NCBI GenBank assembly: GCA_003520745.1
Contig: DOUE01000007.1
Span: 134,124 to 149,376 of the forward strand
Length of the DNA stretch: 15,253 nt
Direction of reading: 5' to 3'
Origin: Erysipelotrichaceae bacterium
Lineage (GTDB): Bacteria > Bacillota_I > Bacilli_A > Erysipelotrichales > Erysipelotrichaceae
Shown: positions 14,951-15,253 of the stretch, piece after piece
Position numbering within the stretch: position 1 is the first letter of the stretch
Layout of the letters: the number at the start of each line of letters is the position of its first letter
Program-made: the position numbers and the translations under genes
Notes under the pieces: generated by a model
Seen by the model: only the letters and a program-made list of their open reading frames with translations
Told to the model about the DNA's origin: nothing
The model's database searches: none

Positions 14951-15253
14951 ACCGTTGGATTTTCCATATCGACTTGAATGCTTTCTTCGCGGAAGTCGAA
15001 ATCCTGCGTGATCCTTCGCTTAAGGGAAAACCCCTGGTCGTCAGCGGACATAGCCGACGGAGCGTCGTTTCGACCGCTTCCTATGAAGCGCGCAGCTTCG
15101 GAATCCATTCGGCGATGGCGGTGGGGGAAGCGGTCCGTCTTTGTCAGGATTTGGTCATCGTGGAAGGTCACTTCGAACTTTATGAAGATTATTCGCAACG
15201 CTTCATCGCGTTTTTACGGACGTTCAGCGACCAGATCGAACAAGCGTCGATCT
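14947..15253 (+). CDS. dinB: Y-family DNA polymerase IV (DinB), cut by the right edge
   Basis: N-terminal 102 residues of a translesion polymerase. HIDLNAFFAEVE carries the first metal-binding Asp (residue 9). VVSTASYEARSFGIHSAMAVGEAVRLC and the LYEDYSQRF segment match the palm and fingers of DinB. The last residues, IEQASI, align with the run before the second catalytic pair, normally SIDE. Here the next codon starts with T, so it cannot encode Asp (see findings). It overlaps recN by 4 nt, so recN and dinB are coupled, consistent with a DNA-damage role for both. The rest of the gene is outside the window. Family call is firm; activity uncertain. Confidence 0.93.
   Translation, partial: MNRWIFHIDLNAFFAEVEILRDPSLKGKPLVVSGHSRRSVVSTASYEARSFGIHSAMAVGEAVRLCQDLVIVEGHFELYEDYSQRFIAFLRTFSDQIEQASI

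Noticed and set aside
1..15253. CRISPR arrays, insertion sequences, phage genes, tRNA or rRNA genes
   Set aside because: I saw no regularly spaced repeats, no transposase or integrase motifs, and no cloverleaf or rRNA sequence. Almost all of the window is accounted for by housekeeping genes and their leaders.

Overview
The window is a compact chromosomal stretch of housekeeping genes from a Gram-positive (Bacillota) bacterium. GC content is a little over 50% by eye. The pointers are the Bacillus-like order nusB–xseA–xseB–ispA–dxs–tlyA–recN, an Asp23-family gene just before nusB, consensus AGGAGG-type ribosome binding sites, an L-box riboswitch and a T-box leader. TGA is used as a stop (for example in xseA and nusB), so the code is the standard one and not the mycoplasma code. 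The lineage is probably a deep-branching Bacillota/Mollicutes/Erysipelotrichia-like group, but that is only an impression.

Layout. (1) 1–1084, minus strand: a promoter, a lysine (L-box) riboswitch with an intrinsic terminator, then an amino-acid ABC substrate-binding lipoprotein that runs off the left edge. (2) 1081–1833, minus: a TtcA-like tRNA thiolation enzyme, divergent from (3). (3) 1905–5028, plus: truB, ribF and an RsmF-type m5C methyltransferase. (4) 5037–7458, plus: a promoter and T-box leader (specifier read as CGU, Arg) controlling a complete amino-acid ABC transporter (permease, ATPase, binding lipoprotein). (5) 7460–7856: a monocistronic Asp23/Gls24-family gene with its own promoter and terminator. 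(6) 7886–15253, plus: one long, tightly overlapped operon nusB–xseA–xseB–ispA–dxs–tlyA–recN–dinB, the last gene cut by the right edge.

How the genes fit together. Two separate polar amino-acid uptake systems flank the RNA-modification/flavin block. Each is controlled at the RNA level, one by free lysine and one by uncharged tRNA (probably tRNA-Arg). The argR gene that lies between tlyA and recN in Bacillus is absent here. The remaining genes serve RNA modification (ttcA-like, truB, rsmF-like, tlyA), flavin cofactors (ribF), transcription antitermination (nusB), isoprenoid synthesis (dxs, ispA) and DNA repair (xseAB, recN, dinB). I see no mobile element, CRISPR array, rRNA or tRNA gene. No novel multi-gene system is evident; the notable content is regulatory RNA, promoter architecture and a possible active-site change in DinB.
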